A stretch of 64,000 nt of DNA from Cryptomeria japonica (GCF_030272615.1 NC_081414.1:52845636-52909635); one strand, 5' to 3'; shown: positions 44,901-55,009, counted from the stretch's first letter. Made by a program: numbers and translations. Notes: generated by a model not told the origin, from the sequence alone.

Positions 44901-45164
44901 GCAGATGTTACAGATGAACAGTATGATCAGATGTATGCCACCATGCTCCTGATTGATAGAACAAAGGAACTCGAACCTACTTGGGACACAGCTCTTCTAG
45001 ATGCATTTGATCAGGTTATCCACTTAGAAGAGAGTATCAAGAATCTTCCCGAGATTCCAAGCACAGAAATCGAAGGAATCGTGACAAAATTCATTGCATA
45101 TGCTAAGAAAGAGAGTTGGAAAGGGAATAAGATTCTAGATGAAAGGTTGTTACAGATGACATGA
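41942..45164 (+). pseudogene. ORF Z in LTR5, full length with one frameshift
   Basis: This is an unrecognised protein of about 1,070 codons. The start MATPKAGAST is conserved in the copy at 63859. The N-terminal ~480 residues are a conserved domain (FREVPYIGKPSP, GFPPAIQCHELMIECARHY, FEKWMFYFIQVIVQGKG, MSSYVIYALIRSVEY, RYGAWFIQFPKFTYIRVHGC, PRYPTDRIVLLEVTRQL). A linker with a basic NLS-like cluster (SKRKERSEKKESSKKKQ) follows, then an acidic segment, IPDWLKERLTKVIVIED, a coiled-coil-like stretch (LREEVEKNRKLERE) and a helical C-terminus. A one-base insertion near 43850 shifts the frame relative to 46223-48137. No enzyme motif, signal peptide or membrane segment is seen. The N-terminus loosely recalls plant-mobile-domain proteins; I do not assign it. 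Confidence 0.8.
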
Positions 45165-45347
45165 CATCTTATTTCTCATTGGTTGATACCTCCTAGATTT
45201 TTGTGTCAAATTTAATATTTGGCTATGTATTTAATGTTGTTCAGTAAAAAGGAGGTCATTTGTAACAAACCCTAATTAGGGTTTAGGTGTCATGATCTTG
45301 TCCATTGATTTATTTTCAATCTGGACCTTTCATTGTAACTGGGGATG

Positions 45348-45529
45348 CTATTTATACCCCCATTTTTCATTTCAAATAGAAATAGTAAAATAGTGAATAG
45401 TGTAAGAGATAATAGTTGATGTAATAAGAGAGATTAGAGTTAGAAGCAATTTTTATTTTGTAGCAAGATTGAGTCTTGAAGAAAGAAATTCAAGCAATTG
45501 TTGTATATGATGACTTGGAAATCAATAAA
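45348..45529 (+). promoter_or_regulatory. LTR5 downstream promoter and poly(A) signal
   Basis: CTATTTATAC at 45348-45357 lies upstream of AATAAA at 45524-45529. This puts the U3/R boundary just after about 45380 and leaves roughly 5.2 kb of U3, including Z, upstream of it. Confidence 0.65.
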
Positions 45530-46222
45530 ATATTGAAGTTATGGTGTTTTGTTGCAAATTTCTTAAGTTATCTTCATGGTTGTTGGATGTACTTGAATCA
45601 CGCTCAATCAAAGTAGTTTGTTAATTTGAAAGGCTAAGTGTGAGATTTGATATTTGGTGGGATTCACAATCCAAACCACTAGCTTCTTGCTGATTGTAGG
45701 AACGCCTTGCGTGGTCGACTGGAAAACACTTTGAGTCCTTAATCTTCGATTATCATTGTGTCTTGGATATGTACCTTCGTAGTAGTGTCCTTGGTCTTTG
45801 ATGCATTGAACACCATTATTACCCTAGAAGATCACACTAATTTCAATTGAGTTGTTATCTTATGGCAAAATTGAAGTTAGTTGAGTCTTGCCAAATCTCA
45901 TTCACGCTAAGTCATTCATAGGGTTAGGCTAGATTAGACTTCCTTAAACCCTGTCCTTTTGCCATTTTTGAAGTTCCTTTTAGATTAGTAAAATCTTCGA
46001 GCCTTTGGAATCCGTAAGACGCCTTGGAGGAAACAGCAAATCACATCATACCACTAAAAAAGCTTGTCCACACGTGGAGACCCCACTAAAAGAACCTTGG
46101 AGTCCATCTAACTGATCCTTTTCGCAGATCTTCAGCAGTTAGAAACTATTTTCTCAAGAGAGGATAAGATGCCTGTCGGTATTTTATTCTGTGTATGATT
46201 GTGTAGAAAATACACGTCAACA

Positions 46223-48137
46223 GTACCAAATAGAAGATTTTATGATGAATCTCTTAGATGATCTTGAAGTGAAACGGAAAATGCATTCTAGATTGCCTTT
46301 GGATTTCATCAGGAAATGCAGGATTTATAGAGTGGCCGACCAAGCTCAGGACAGTGGCAGACATATCCAGTCCTCCTATGATCGAGAAAGCAAAACAATA
46401 AGGTTAGATTGGAATGAGCCCGAGGTCGTGGATTTAGATACTTTGATGGCACCAGTCTTGTCTTGTACTCGCAGATGGGTTGACATACAACATCAGAGGT
46501 TGAGAGAACAAGGCATAGCTATGACTTTCACTTTGGAAGAGAAACCAGCCGAAGGTGGAGCTAGTGTGAGTGAAGGCTATCCTAATCCTAGAAATTCAGG
46601 TGAAGGAAACCTTCGATGTGCCAGTGAGGGCAGTCTCCATCCAAGAGGTTCGAAGAGGAAAGAGAGACCTGGAAAGAGGGAATCTTCCAAGAAGAAACAA
46701 GAGGCTAACAGAGATAGATCATCCGGTACATCTTCTAGACCAGAGAAGAGAACAATTCAAGTGGAAGATTCCATGGAGTCTATGGTGCAGAACGATAGGC
46801 AGGAAGGAGGACAGGCACAGCATGGTTCACCAGATGGATCTCTCCAGGACTATGAGTTGGATGAAGATAAAGAGGACAATGAAATATCATCTCCTCCCAG
46901 ACAAGAAGAAATAGTGCACAAAGAGATTCAAGTTCAAGAAACAAGATCGATTATCCCAGATTGGTTGAAGGAAAGATTAACCAAGGTGATCGTAGTAGAG
47001 GACAACGACAATGCAATTGATTTAGAGAGCCTTGTTGGACGTTCACACGAAGAAACAGAAAAGAGGAAGGCTACCAAGATGTCCAAGATGATTCGAGATG
47101 AGACTGGATCCAGAAAACTGCAGATAGCTACACCGGCAGTAGACAAATATGAAGGTGAGATCCTAGCAGAGGAATATGATATACAGACATTTGAGCTAGG
47201 GCCATCTACAGCAGAGCAGACTTTAGATGATGCCACCGATTCATTTGAGGCATTAAAAGACAAGCTTAGAGAAGAAATGGAGAAGAACAGAAAGCTTGAG
47301 AGAGAGGTCGGTGCATGGAGGACTTATTTCAGTCACATCAACGAACCTTTGGGACGTCAGGATCCAGCTAGATCACCAGTGCAAGCACTTCCACTTCAAT
47401 CAATCAATGAAGCAGAAAGATTCAGGAACATGGTCCAACGTACAAGTAATTGGATGGATAGATCTCATACAGTGGCCATAGAATTTGTAACAAGGATGAT
47501 GAAGATTATTCATCAAGCTATCCAAGTTCTTGAGATAATCCACAATTTGATGATAACAGTAGCTGCATTTGCCCATACCAAAGATGTCATCATTCTTGTC
47601 TTGAAGGTAATTAGACAGACATCAACGAAAGTTTTAGCGCAAGAGAAGATCTTGGATGGGGAATCTCACAGTTTGTTTCAGTGGTCAACCTTACTCCATA
47701 TGAAGAGTGTTTTCTTCGAGGACATCAGTGTTAGATGTGGCCAAGTTGAGGAGGTGATCAATCCGATCCAGGACAGAGTATTTGAGGTACTTCGTACCAT
47801 TCTAGGCAGAAGGATGGAGGTCGAGACAGATGTGGATATGCAGGAATTAGAGGATAGAATCAAGGTCATCTTTTGCAAGGATGCAAATGTTACAGATGAG
47901 CAATATGATCAAATGTTTGCCACCATGCTCCTGATTGAAAGAACAAAGGAACTTGAATCTACTTGGGACGCAGCTCTTCTAGATGCATTCGATCAGGTCA
48001 TCCACTTGGAGGAGAGTATGAAGAATCTTCCCGAGATTCCAATTGCAGAAATTGAAGGAATCGTGACAAGATTCATTGCATATGCCAAAAAAGAACATTG
48101 GAAAGGGAATAAGGTTCTAGATGAAAGGTTGTTATAG
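46223..48137 (+). CDS. ORF Z, 5'-truncated open copy in LTR6
   Basis: The frame is open for about 638 Z codons, from YQIEDFMMNLLDDLEVKRKM through IYRVADQAQD, LSCTRRWVDIQHQRLREQG, the basic linker (SKRKERPGKRESSKKKQ), the acidic segment and the helical C-terminus to TAG at 48135-48137. The first ~430 residues are missing because B's LTR abuts here. This copy shows the correct reading phase across the site where LTR5 is frameshifted. Its stop replaces a CAG codon of LTR5 (TTACAG versus TTATAG), ending the protein three residues earlier. Confidence 0.8.
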
Positions 48138-49222
48138 ATGACATGGCATCTTATTTGTCATTGGTTTATGTCTCCTAGATTTTTGTGCCAAATTTAATAT
48201 TTGGCTATGCATTTAATATTGTTCAGTAAAAAGGAGGCCATTTGTAACAAACCCTAATTAGGGTTTAGGTGTCATGATCTTGACCGTTGATCTACTTTCG
48301 ATCTGGACCTTTCATTGTAATTGGGGATGCTATTTATACCCCCATTTTTCATTTCATTTGTCAATAGTCAATAGTCAATAGTCAATAGTCAATAGTCGAT
48401 AGTTGATGTAAGAGAGAATAGAGATTAGAGAAATTAGAGCTAGAAGCAATTTTATTTTGTAGCTAGATTGAGTTTTGAAGAGAGGAATTCAAGCAATTGT
48501 TGTACATGATGACTTGGAAATCAATAAAATATTGAAGTTATGGTGTTTTGTTGCAACTTTCTTGGTTATCTTCATGGTTGTTTGATTTTACTTGAATCAT
48601 GCTTAATCAAAGTAGTGTGTTAATTTGAAGGACATAGTGTGAGACTCGATCTTTGGTAGGATTCGTAATCCAAACCACTAGCTTCTTGCAGATTGTAGGA
48701 ACGCCTTGCGTGGTCGACTGGAGAATACTTTGAGTCCCTTAATCTTCAATCATTATTGTATCTTGGATATGTACCTTCGTGGTAGTGTCTTTGATCTTTG
48801 ATGCATTGAATATCATTTTGTTATCTTAGAAGATCGCATCAATTTCAATTGAGTTGTTATCTTATGGCAAAATTGAAGTTGGTTGAATCTTGCCAAGTCT
48901 TGTCTACACGAAGTCATTCTTAGGGTTAGATTAGATTAGACCTCTTTCAAACCCTACTCTTTTGTTATTTTTTAATAGTTTCTTTAGTTTAGCAAATCTT
49001 GAACTTTCAGAATATGTAAGGCCCCTTGGAGGAAACAGCAAATCACATCATACCGCTGGAAGCTCTTCCACACGTAGAGACCCTACTAACAGAACCTTGG
49101 AGTCTTCCTAACTGATCCTTTGTGCGAATCTTCAGCAGTTAGAGACTATTTTCTCAACAGAGGATAAGATGCCTATTGGTATTTTATTCTGTGTATGATT
49201 GTGTACAAAATACACGTCAACA
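46223..49222 (+). mobile_element. Element A 3' LTR, part 2 of 2 (LTR6)
   Basis: It begins in the middle of Z directly after the LTR5 terminus and runs to ACACGTCAACA at 49222, followed by GGGGC, the right TSD of A. The shared part is nearly identical to LTR3. TATA is at 48330 and AATAAA at 48523. With 32339-33401 it makes up A's 3' LTR, split by B. Confidence 0.87.
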
Positions 49223-49483
49223 GGGGCGCATTTTGCTAAAGGGAGTCTTGATTTACATTTTGCCTAGCGAATTCTCCTATTTTTGCATCATTTTTTTAGA
49301 ATTAATTCCCAAGTGGAGGTATGGCGTAATCACCTTGGCACCATTTTTTGAAGATTTTAATTTTGCTTTGAAAATCCTAAATTAGGAAATGATAACTCAA
49401 GATTTATCATGAAGTTTCCTAATTAAAATCTTGAATCTTCCTTTTAAAGTTTAATTTTTAGATTTCAAGATATATTATTAATT

Positions 49484-49783
49484 GTGAAATGTTGTGTAGG
49501 TATCAAGATGGCGACTCCAAGCTCGAAAGATCTACAAGTCGGAAGACTCTCCTCAGGGAAAATCAAGCCAGATCAAGGACGATCAAGCATCGACAAGGAC
49601 GGCATTCTTTGGACTAACGTCATCAAGGGCGACCTTCTTCGATCCAGCCTAGCATCGACAAGGACGGCCTTCTTTGGACTAACGTCATCAAGGGCGACTT
49701 CTCCAATCCAGTATTCCAAGGCGAGGTACATCAATCATCCTGCACATCAAGGACACAAGAAGTTAGAGCAAAGGGTTCGTTGA
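49484..49783 (+). CDS. Short ORF at the Z position in H, not recognised
   Basis: A frame of 99 codons (about 91 if it starts at the Z-like MATPSS) begins after the conserved leader acceptor. Only the first residues resemble Z. It contains a 66-bp tandem duplication (49586-49651 and from 49652: CATCGACAAGGACGGC ... AAGGGCGAC). Downstream, 49860-50000 resembles 56990-57135 of the other Z-less LTR. It may be a remnant rather than a gene. Confidence 0.35.
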   Translation: MKCCVGIKMATPSSKDLQVGRLSSGKIKPDQGRSSIDKDGILWTNVIKGDLLRSSLASTRTAFFGLTSSRATSPIQYSKARYINHPAHQGHKKLEQRVR

Positions 49784-50157
49784 AGAAGCAGATAGTTCCA
49801 GATGAATTAATTAAAGCTAGCTTCTCAACAACATCAAGTTGAATATTTACCAAGTTACAAGTGTCAGACGAGGTGGCATCCTAGTCATCACTTCTCCAGT
49901 CAGTGTGGTCCACCTCAGCATTTCCAGATTCAATGTACCTAACTCATGGAAGGTGGCACAAACTCCGATGTACCTACCCCGGCTATCCATTGGTGGAATT
50001 TTCTAGAGAGGACATGTGTCCAAGCAATACAATTTTATCATTGGTCAAGCATTAAATGTTATGTAATGGTTGTAACAAACCCTAATTAGGGTTTTCATTG
50101 TTGAATCTTGGCCATTGATCTCGAATTGATCTAAGCCATCGAATTGTATTGAGGGCA

Positions 50158-50166
50158 TTATATAAG
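50158..50166 (+). promoter_or_regulatory. TATA box of H (downstream promoter)
   Basis: TTATATAAG lies after an AACCCTAATTAGGG motif, as in the other LTR copies. It is the counterpart of 45348 in LTR5. Confidence 0.55.
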
Positions 50167-51031
50167 CCCTGGCATTTCATTTTGTAAAGGCAATAATTAG
50201 AGCAATAGTTAGTTAGGAATAGTTGGAAGCAGTTAGAAGATAGAAATAGAATAGTAATTAGAGTAGAGTAGAGAGAGAAGGCAAAGATTGTTGCCAAGAT
50301 GTTGTTGTAAAAGACTTGTAACTTCATTGAAGAAATGGTGAAATTTATGGGTCGATTCGACAATTTGCATGGTCTTTATACTTCTTGTATTTGATTTCAT
50401 GTTATTAGATGAGTGGAAGAAATGTGCTTGATTGATGGTGAAATTCGTATATCCATACTACTAGCAGTTTGTTGATTGCAGACTTGCCTTGTGTAGTCAA
50501 CTGGAATCATTCAGCTTAAGCTTAACTTCAATTGTCGCTTCTTCATTGATATGCATCAACCTGATGGTGTCTATGCCTGCAGTGATGATTTGAACATCAT
50601 AAAGCTTTCCTTCGAAGATCGCACTAGCCTTGTAGAGATGGTCCTGTGATGTCAAAACAAGACTTAGTTAGAATTTCATCAAAGATCAATCATTGCTCTT
50701 ACATTCTTAGTGTTAGGATTAGATCCTTTCCTCGCCCTCATCTTTTTTCCTTTTTTCAAATCTAAGCTAGTAAGAGCCTGTGTTCCAGCAATATTCAAAG
50801 TAGATCAGACGTTCAATCATCAAATGTAAGTCCCCTTGTGATTCCAGCAAATCACATCATACCACAGAGAGCTTATCCACACGTAGAGACCCTACATACA
50901 AGAACCTTGAAGTCATCCCGATTGATCCTTTTCGCGACATCTTCAGCATTCGAAGGCTTTATTCAAGAGAGGATAAGGTACCCATGGGTATTTTATTCTG
51001 TGTTTGATAGTGTACAAAATACATGTCAACA

Positions 51032-51248
51032 ATATTTCAAGAATTTGTAAGGCCCCTTGGATTACCAGCAATCACAACAACCAACTGTGCTTATCCACGC
51101 ATCGTGACTCGACATACAAGAACCTTGGAGTTATCTCAAGTGATACTTATGCGAATCTTCAACATTTGAGAAACTTTGATCAAGAGAGGATAAGATACTT
51201 TTGGGTATTTTATTTTGTGTTTGCATGTGTATAAAAAACACATCAACA
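51032..51248 (+). mobile_element. LTR1, giant LTR, part 2 of 2 (3' end)
   Basis: The first five bases (ATATT) are the right TSD of H. The rest matches the last ~200 bp of the LTRs: TAAGGCCCCTTGGA, CAAGAACCTTGGAGT, CAAGAGAGGATAAGATA and TATTTTATTTTGTGT, ending ACACATCAACA. The minisatellite resumes directly after it. Confidence 0.85.
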
Positions 51249-51610
51249 GGCGGCTTTTTAGAGCACCTTTGCCACTCATCATTAGGGCGGATTTTTCAAT
51301 CACCTTTGCAACTTAATGATCCAAGCAGCTTCTTGAAAGACCTTTGCAAGTCAACCTCAAGGCAAATTTTAGGGGTACCTTTGCAAGTCATGCCTAGAGG
51401 CGGCATTTAAAGACACCTTTGCAACTCCTTCTCTTGGTGGTAATTTGAAGGACCTTTGCATCTTAGCTTTCATGGCGGAAATTTGGATGACCTTTGCAAG
51501 TTTGATCTCACGATTGAGGCGTCCTTTCTTGACACCTATGCAAGATATGATGGAGGCGGCATTTGAGGAGATCTTTGCAAGTTTTATATTCCAAAGTTTT
51601 GACAAGATCC
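51249..51610. repeat. ~40-bp minisatellite, right half
   Basis: It resumes with GGCGGCTTTTTAGAGCACC and continues for about eight units of the GGCGG ... CCTTTGCAA pattern, in the same orientation as 10560-11132. It ends near 51600 in unique sequence. Confidence 0.8.
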
Positions 51611-52136
51611 TAAAACTAAGTTTACCAAGTTTTCATCTTTAAGACAAATTATGATTCAAAACTTCATCTTTTGTCAAAACCGTCTTCACCAAATCGGCCA
51701 TCCGAGGTTCCTTTACACTAAGTCCTGACATTTCGATGCACTTGGGACAAACCTTCATTCTTGTTGCTCATGCTCTCTTCAAACCCTAATTGACCTAAGC
51801 CAAGAGATTTTGATAATTCCACCTTTGTTACATACATCTTAACTCATGAGTATCATCCTTAATCATGGCGATTGGAATTGTTCTAGGACAAAGGGAATCT
51901 TCACCTTGGAGTCTAATCTTAGAATGCTAACCATTAGAAGCTTTGGAGGGCAAAGATAGTGTTGTACCTCATTTCATCCTAAAGAGAGACTTGATCGACC
52001 CCTGAGCAACTACATGCAAGTGGCTAATAGCAAAGACACGACAACTACCAGCAACTAAGCTAAGACAACTAACCTAGAAAGTTAAAAAGTGGGGGTCCCC
52101 ATTTGCAGTGGGGCAATGTGTGAAAACGTCACAGCA
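51611..52136 (-). mobile_element. Start of a giant LTR in minus orientation (K)
   Basis: Read on the minus strand from 52136, it starts TGCTGTGACG and has the terminal hairpin CCCCACTGCAAATGGGG and GGGGACCCCCAC, as in the other LTR starts. The minisatellite (51249-51610 and 10560-11132) then occupies the place of the palindrome array. Its right edge abuts a chromovirus RNase H frame, so K inserted into that element. K's other end was not found. Confidence 0.65.
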
Positions 52137-53762
52137 GGCTTACCATAGCATTTGAAAGTAGGAAGCTGAATGAGAATGAACGGTTATACTCTACATATAA
52201 TAAAAAAATGCTAACGATAATTCATGCATTAACCAAATTCCAGCAATACTTGGCACAAAATTTGTGGTAAGAACTCACCATAACAGCCTCAAATACTTTT
52301 TGTAACAAAAGGATCTAAATGAAAGACAGCAAAAGTGGGTTAGTAAGGTCCAGGTCTATGACTTTGACATAGAGTATGTCAAGGGAAAAAACAATGCAGT
52401 TGCAGATGCATTATCTAGAAAATCATCCATTTGTTCCCTATCCGCAATATCTAACAATTAGAAGGCCCACTTGCTAGCAGAATACTCAAAGAATGCTTTC
52501 ACCAATAATCTAATTGAAAGGACCACTCAAGAAGACAAATACAAGGTAACCGATGGTAGCATCTACTATGACGAAAGAATCTACCTAATACCTAACTCCA
52601 AGCTAAAGGAAAAGAACTTGAAGGCCCTTCATGAAACACCCACCGTAGGACACCAAGGATATTTAAAACATAAAAACAAGAAAGAGAAAGGTTCTCATGG
52701 AAAGGATTGAAAGACGATGTTCTTAAATTTGTAAAAGAATGCCCCACATGTCAACAAAATAAAGCCAAACACACTTTCCCACCGGGCTGTTACAACCTCT
52801 ACCCATTCTAGAACAAAAATGGGAAAGTATATCAATGGACTTTATCACTAGGTTACCTGGAGTTCAAGCAAAAGACTGCTTTTTTGTGGTAGTTGATAAA
52901 TTAACCAAATATGCACATTTATTTGCCATCTCTTCAAAATTCAATGCACCACAAGTAGCAGATTTGGTTCTTCAAAGAAGTATTTAGTAAGCAATCGAGA
53001 TAATCGGTTACTTAGCATTTTTTGGACAGAATTATTCAAGTTAGCGGGTACCAATTTGACACCAAGCACTAGCTATCACCCACAAACCAATGGAAAGACT
53101 GAAATAGTAAACATATGAATCAAAGGCTACTACACATTTATGTAGCCAAACAACAGAGAACATGGATCAAATGGCTCCACTTGGGAGAATACTGCTACAA
53201 TACAACATATCACATGTCCATTAGGATGACAGCTTTTGAAATTTTGTATGGATATGAGGCCTTATCAATTATAGGACTAGCATTTGGTGACAAACGAGCA
53301 CCTATGGCAAAGGAATGGGTACAAGTATGTCAAGACCTCCTCAATGTGCTTAAAGATAATTTGCAAAATGCCCAAAACCAACAAAAGATATATGCAGATA
53401 AACATAGAACCAAAAGAAGTTCTGAAATAGGGGATTTGGTATATCTACGATTGCAACCTTATAGACAAACAACTCTAAAGAAAAGTGGAGCAGAAAAATT
53501 GAAGCCGCGTTCCTATGGACCCTATAAAGTAATCAGACGCATAGGAGAGGTAGCTTTGGGAAAAAAAGCCATAGTATCCAATGAACTTCCACCCCTGAAT
53601 GAGGATGGAAAGTTAGAACTGATTCCTGAGAAAATCAGAGATACAAAGGAGAAAAAGTTATGGAATAGGGTTCTCAAGCAATATCTCACTAAGTGGAAGA
53701 ACCTTCCTATTGAAGGGGGAGACTACTTGAGGACAAGCAAACTTAAGAGGGGGAGACTGTGA
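52137..53762 (+). pseudogene. Chromovirus RNase H-integrase-chromodomain remnant
   Basis: Plus-strand order: end of RNase H (AFESRKLNENE, IIHALTKFQQYLA, DFDIEYVKGKNNAVADALSR), integrase zinc region (HETPTVGHQGYLKH, CPTCQQNKAKH), core with MDFITRLPG and VVVDKLTKYAHL, PSTSYHPQTNGKTEIVN with the catalytic Glu, and a basic C-terminus (QNQQKIYADKHRTKR). A degenerate chromodomain follows (YLTKWKNLPIEGGDYLRTSKL). Lesions are TAG at 52459-52461, several frameshifts, and an in-frame loss of about 24 residues after RRIGEVA relative to 3968-4489. It belongs to the same chromovirus group as that fragment. Upstream it is cut off by K. Confidence 0.82.
53744..53760 (+). promoter_or_regulatory. Polypurine tract of the chromovirus
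   Basis: TTAAGAGGGGGAGACTG lies directly before the LTR start TGATAAACC. It is a typical plus-strand primer site for Ty3 elements. Confidence 0.8.
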
Positions 53763-54540
53763 TAAACCTCCCATACGAACATATCCCAGCTATAAAACAA
53801 GGAGAATCTGATAACATCAATACCATCGAACCATTAATTATTGATCTCCATACAATAAAGACATCGAGCATGATTTAAGGAGGTAAACCGATTCATTAAG
53901 AATCACATTAACTAATGATCAGTTAATATGTTGAAGCGATGGAATTACAACATATCAAATGAACATGTCTCTATACTCCAAGGCACACAACCTATATATA
54001 TATATATGTGCAACCATCTCATGGAAGAGAGATATCGATTTTATTCTATCTTGTTTCTTATTCCAGTTTGGAAAAGCTCGAGGAGAGCTAGGTCAAAGGC
54101 CCAATAATCGGGTGCATACACCAACCAGATTCATATCAGAGACAGTCCCGTCACCATTGCAAGTATTCATTGCCAAACCAGAAACAGCATATCAAATCGT
54201 TGTTGCATGTTATCATCTCTGAATCAGACACAGCATCATTGTATTCCATATTTGATATAACAACTATATCACCGATAAACGAGTTATTAATATTTCAGTC
54301 ATTGCAAGAGTTGAAAGATCATAACTGAGACACCAATCTAATCACTATAGGTGATAATGTCTTACCAATATTTGCATACATTAAAGGATTAATATCTGAA
54401 ATAGCAATCAGCTCGCTATAAGCGATCATACACAAAGATCACAGCACATTTTCCATTAACAAATCAGGAAAGGCTTATATTATCATTTTCAATTATTATT
54501 TAACTATATAAGTTATTGTAAAAAAGACATTGTAATTTAA
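53761..54540 (+). mobile_element. 3' LTR of the chromovirus (end unresolved)
   Basis: It starts TGATAAACCTCCC after the PPT. A TATA-like ACTATATAAG occurs near 54504. Sequence changes to exon-like DNA by 54562, so the LTR is probably truncated soon after the TATA. No terminal repeat or TSD was found. Confidence 0.55.
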
Positions 54541-54561
54541 AAAGTGTAAGTAATTCCTAAG

Positions 54562-55009
54562 TTATCCAATAAGGGACATTTCAGTTTTCCCAAGGATACT
54601 TCCACATGAAAGAAATTTTGAGGCCTCCTTGAGAACTTTGTCAGTCTTTTTAACTTGCTTCTCCATTTCATCCTCGTTCCACTTACAACCACATGACTGC
54701 CATATTAAATTCTTAGCATTTCCTGCAGTATTATTTCCCAACTGTTAGAACATTGCAGCAATTACAAACCTAAACAAAAGCACATGAACCAAAACATGAT
54801 GATGAAATAATTTCAATTTTCATGATCACCCTAAAGCCAAAGTTCAAATAGTTTAAATTGATCATCAAAAAATTTCATCCTTATCTGTATCTTCATCAAC
54901 AATATCAAGGGAACATACCAGGGTCATGAAGCAAATATCCCTTGCAAAGCTCATTTGAACATTGGAAGCCTTCTAGAATAGAATCTTCATAAAGACCTTC
55001 AGGAGTGCC
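54562..55009 (-). pseudogene. Two exons of a SMYD/ASHR1-like SET-domain protein gene (fragment)
   Basis: On the minus strand, exon 1 (55009-54919) encodes GTPEGLYEDSILEGFQCSNE and then LCKGYLLHDP, and ends at a GTATGT donor. After a ~196-base intron with a CTGCAG acceptor, exon 2 (from 54722) continues in matching phase: GNAKNLIWQSCGCKWNEDEM, then EKQVKKTDKVLKEASKFL. The ILEGFQC..CKGYLL segment and the following Cys-rich and helical parts resemble the post-SET zinc region of plant ASHR1/SMYD lysine methyltransferases. Exon 2 runs to a TAA at 54562-54564, probably in the next intron. Neither the SET nor the MYND domain is in the window. It is either exons of a real gene with huge TE-filled introns or a captured fragment. 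Confidence 0.55.

Larger units (their letters stand above)
40100..46222 (+). mobile_element. Element B 3' giant LTR (LTR5), complete, ~6.1 kb
   Basis: This is the reference copy. It starts TGTTGTGACC, then has a terminal hairpin (CCCCATCGCAAATGGGG), three palindrome units, TATA (41239), a leader with a probable intron (41737-41939), Z (41942-45164), TATA (45348), AATAAA (45524) and U5, and ends ACACGTCAACA. The right end abuts the middle of Z in A's 3' LTR (GTACCAAAT), so B inserted there. B's own 5' LTR and left TSD were removed by the deletion that joins 33401 to B's gag. Confidence 0.88.
49223..51031 (+). mobile_element. Solo giant LTR H, part 2 of 2
   Basis: It continues the H leader after element A: TTTTGCCTAGCGAATT, then a donor-like GAG|GTATGGCG, an acceptor TTGTGTAG|GT and ATGGCG as in LTR5. 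Z is replaced by a short ORF. A TATA (50158) and U5-like sequence follow, ending ACATGTCAACA at 51031. ATATT, the right TSD, comes next. Confidence 0.85.

Noticed and set aside
41942-45164. Z as an env-like gene
   Set aside because: No signal peptide, no membrane segment, Lys/Arg NLS-like cluster instead, and the ORF lies inside the LTR rather than between pol and the LTR.
46222-46223. Tandem LTR-LTR array produced by unequal recombination (LTR5 next to LTR6)
   Set aside because: LTR4 plus LTR6 match LTR3 better than LTR5 does and together make A's 3' LTR, and TSDs bracket A as a whole. Insertion of B into that LTR followed by a deletion explains the order with fewer steps.
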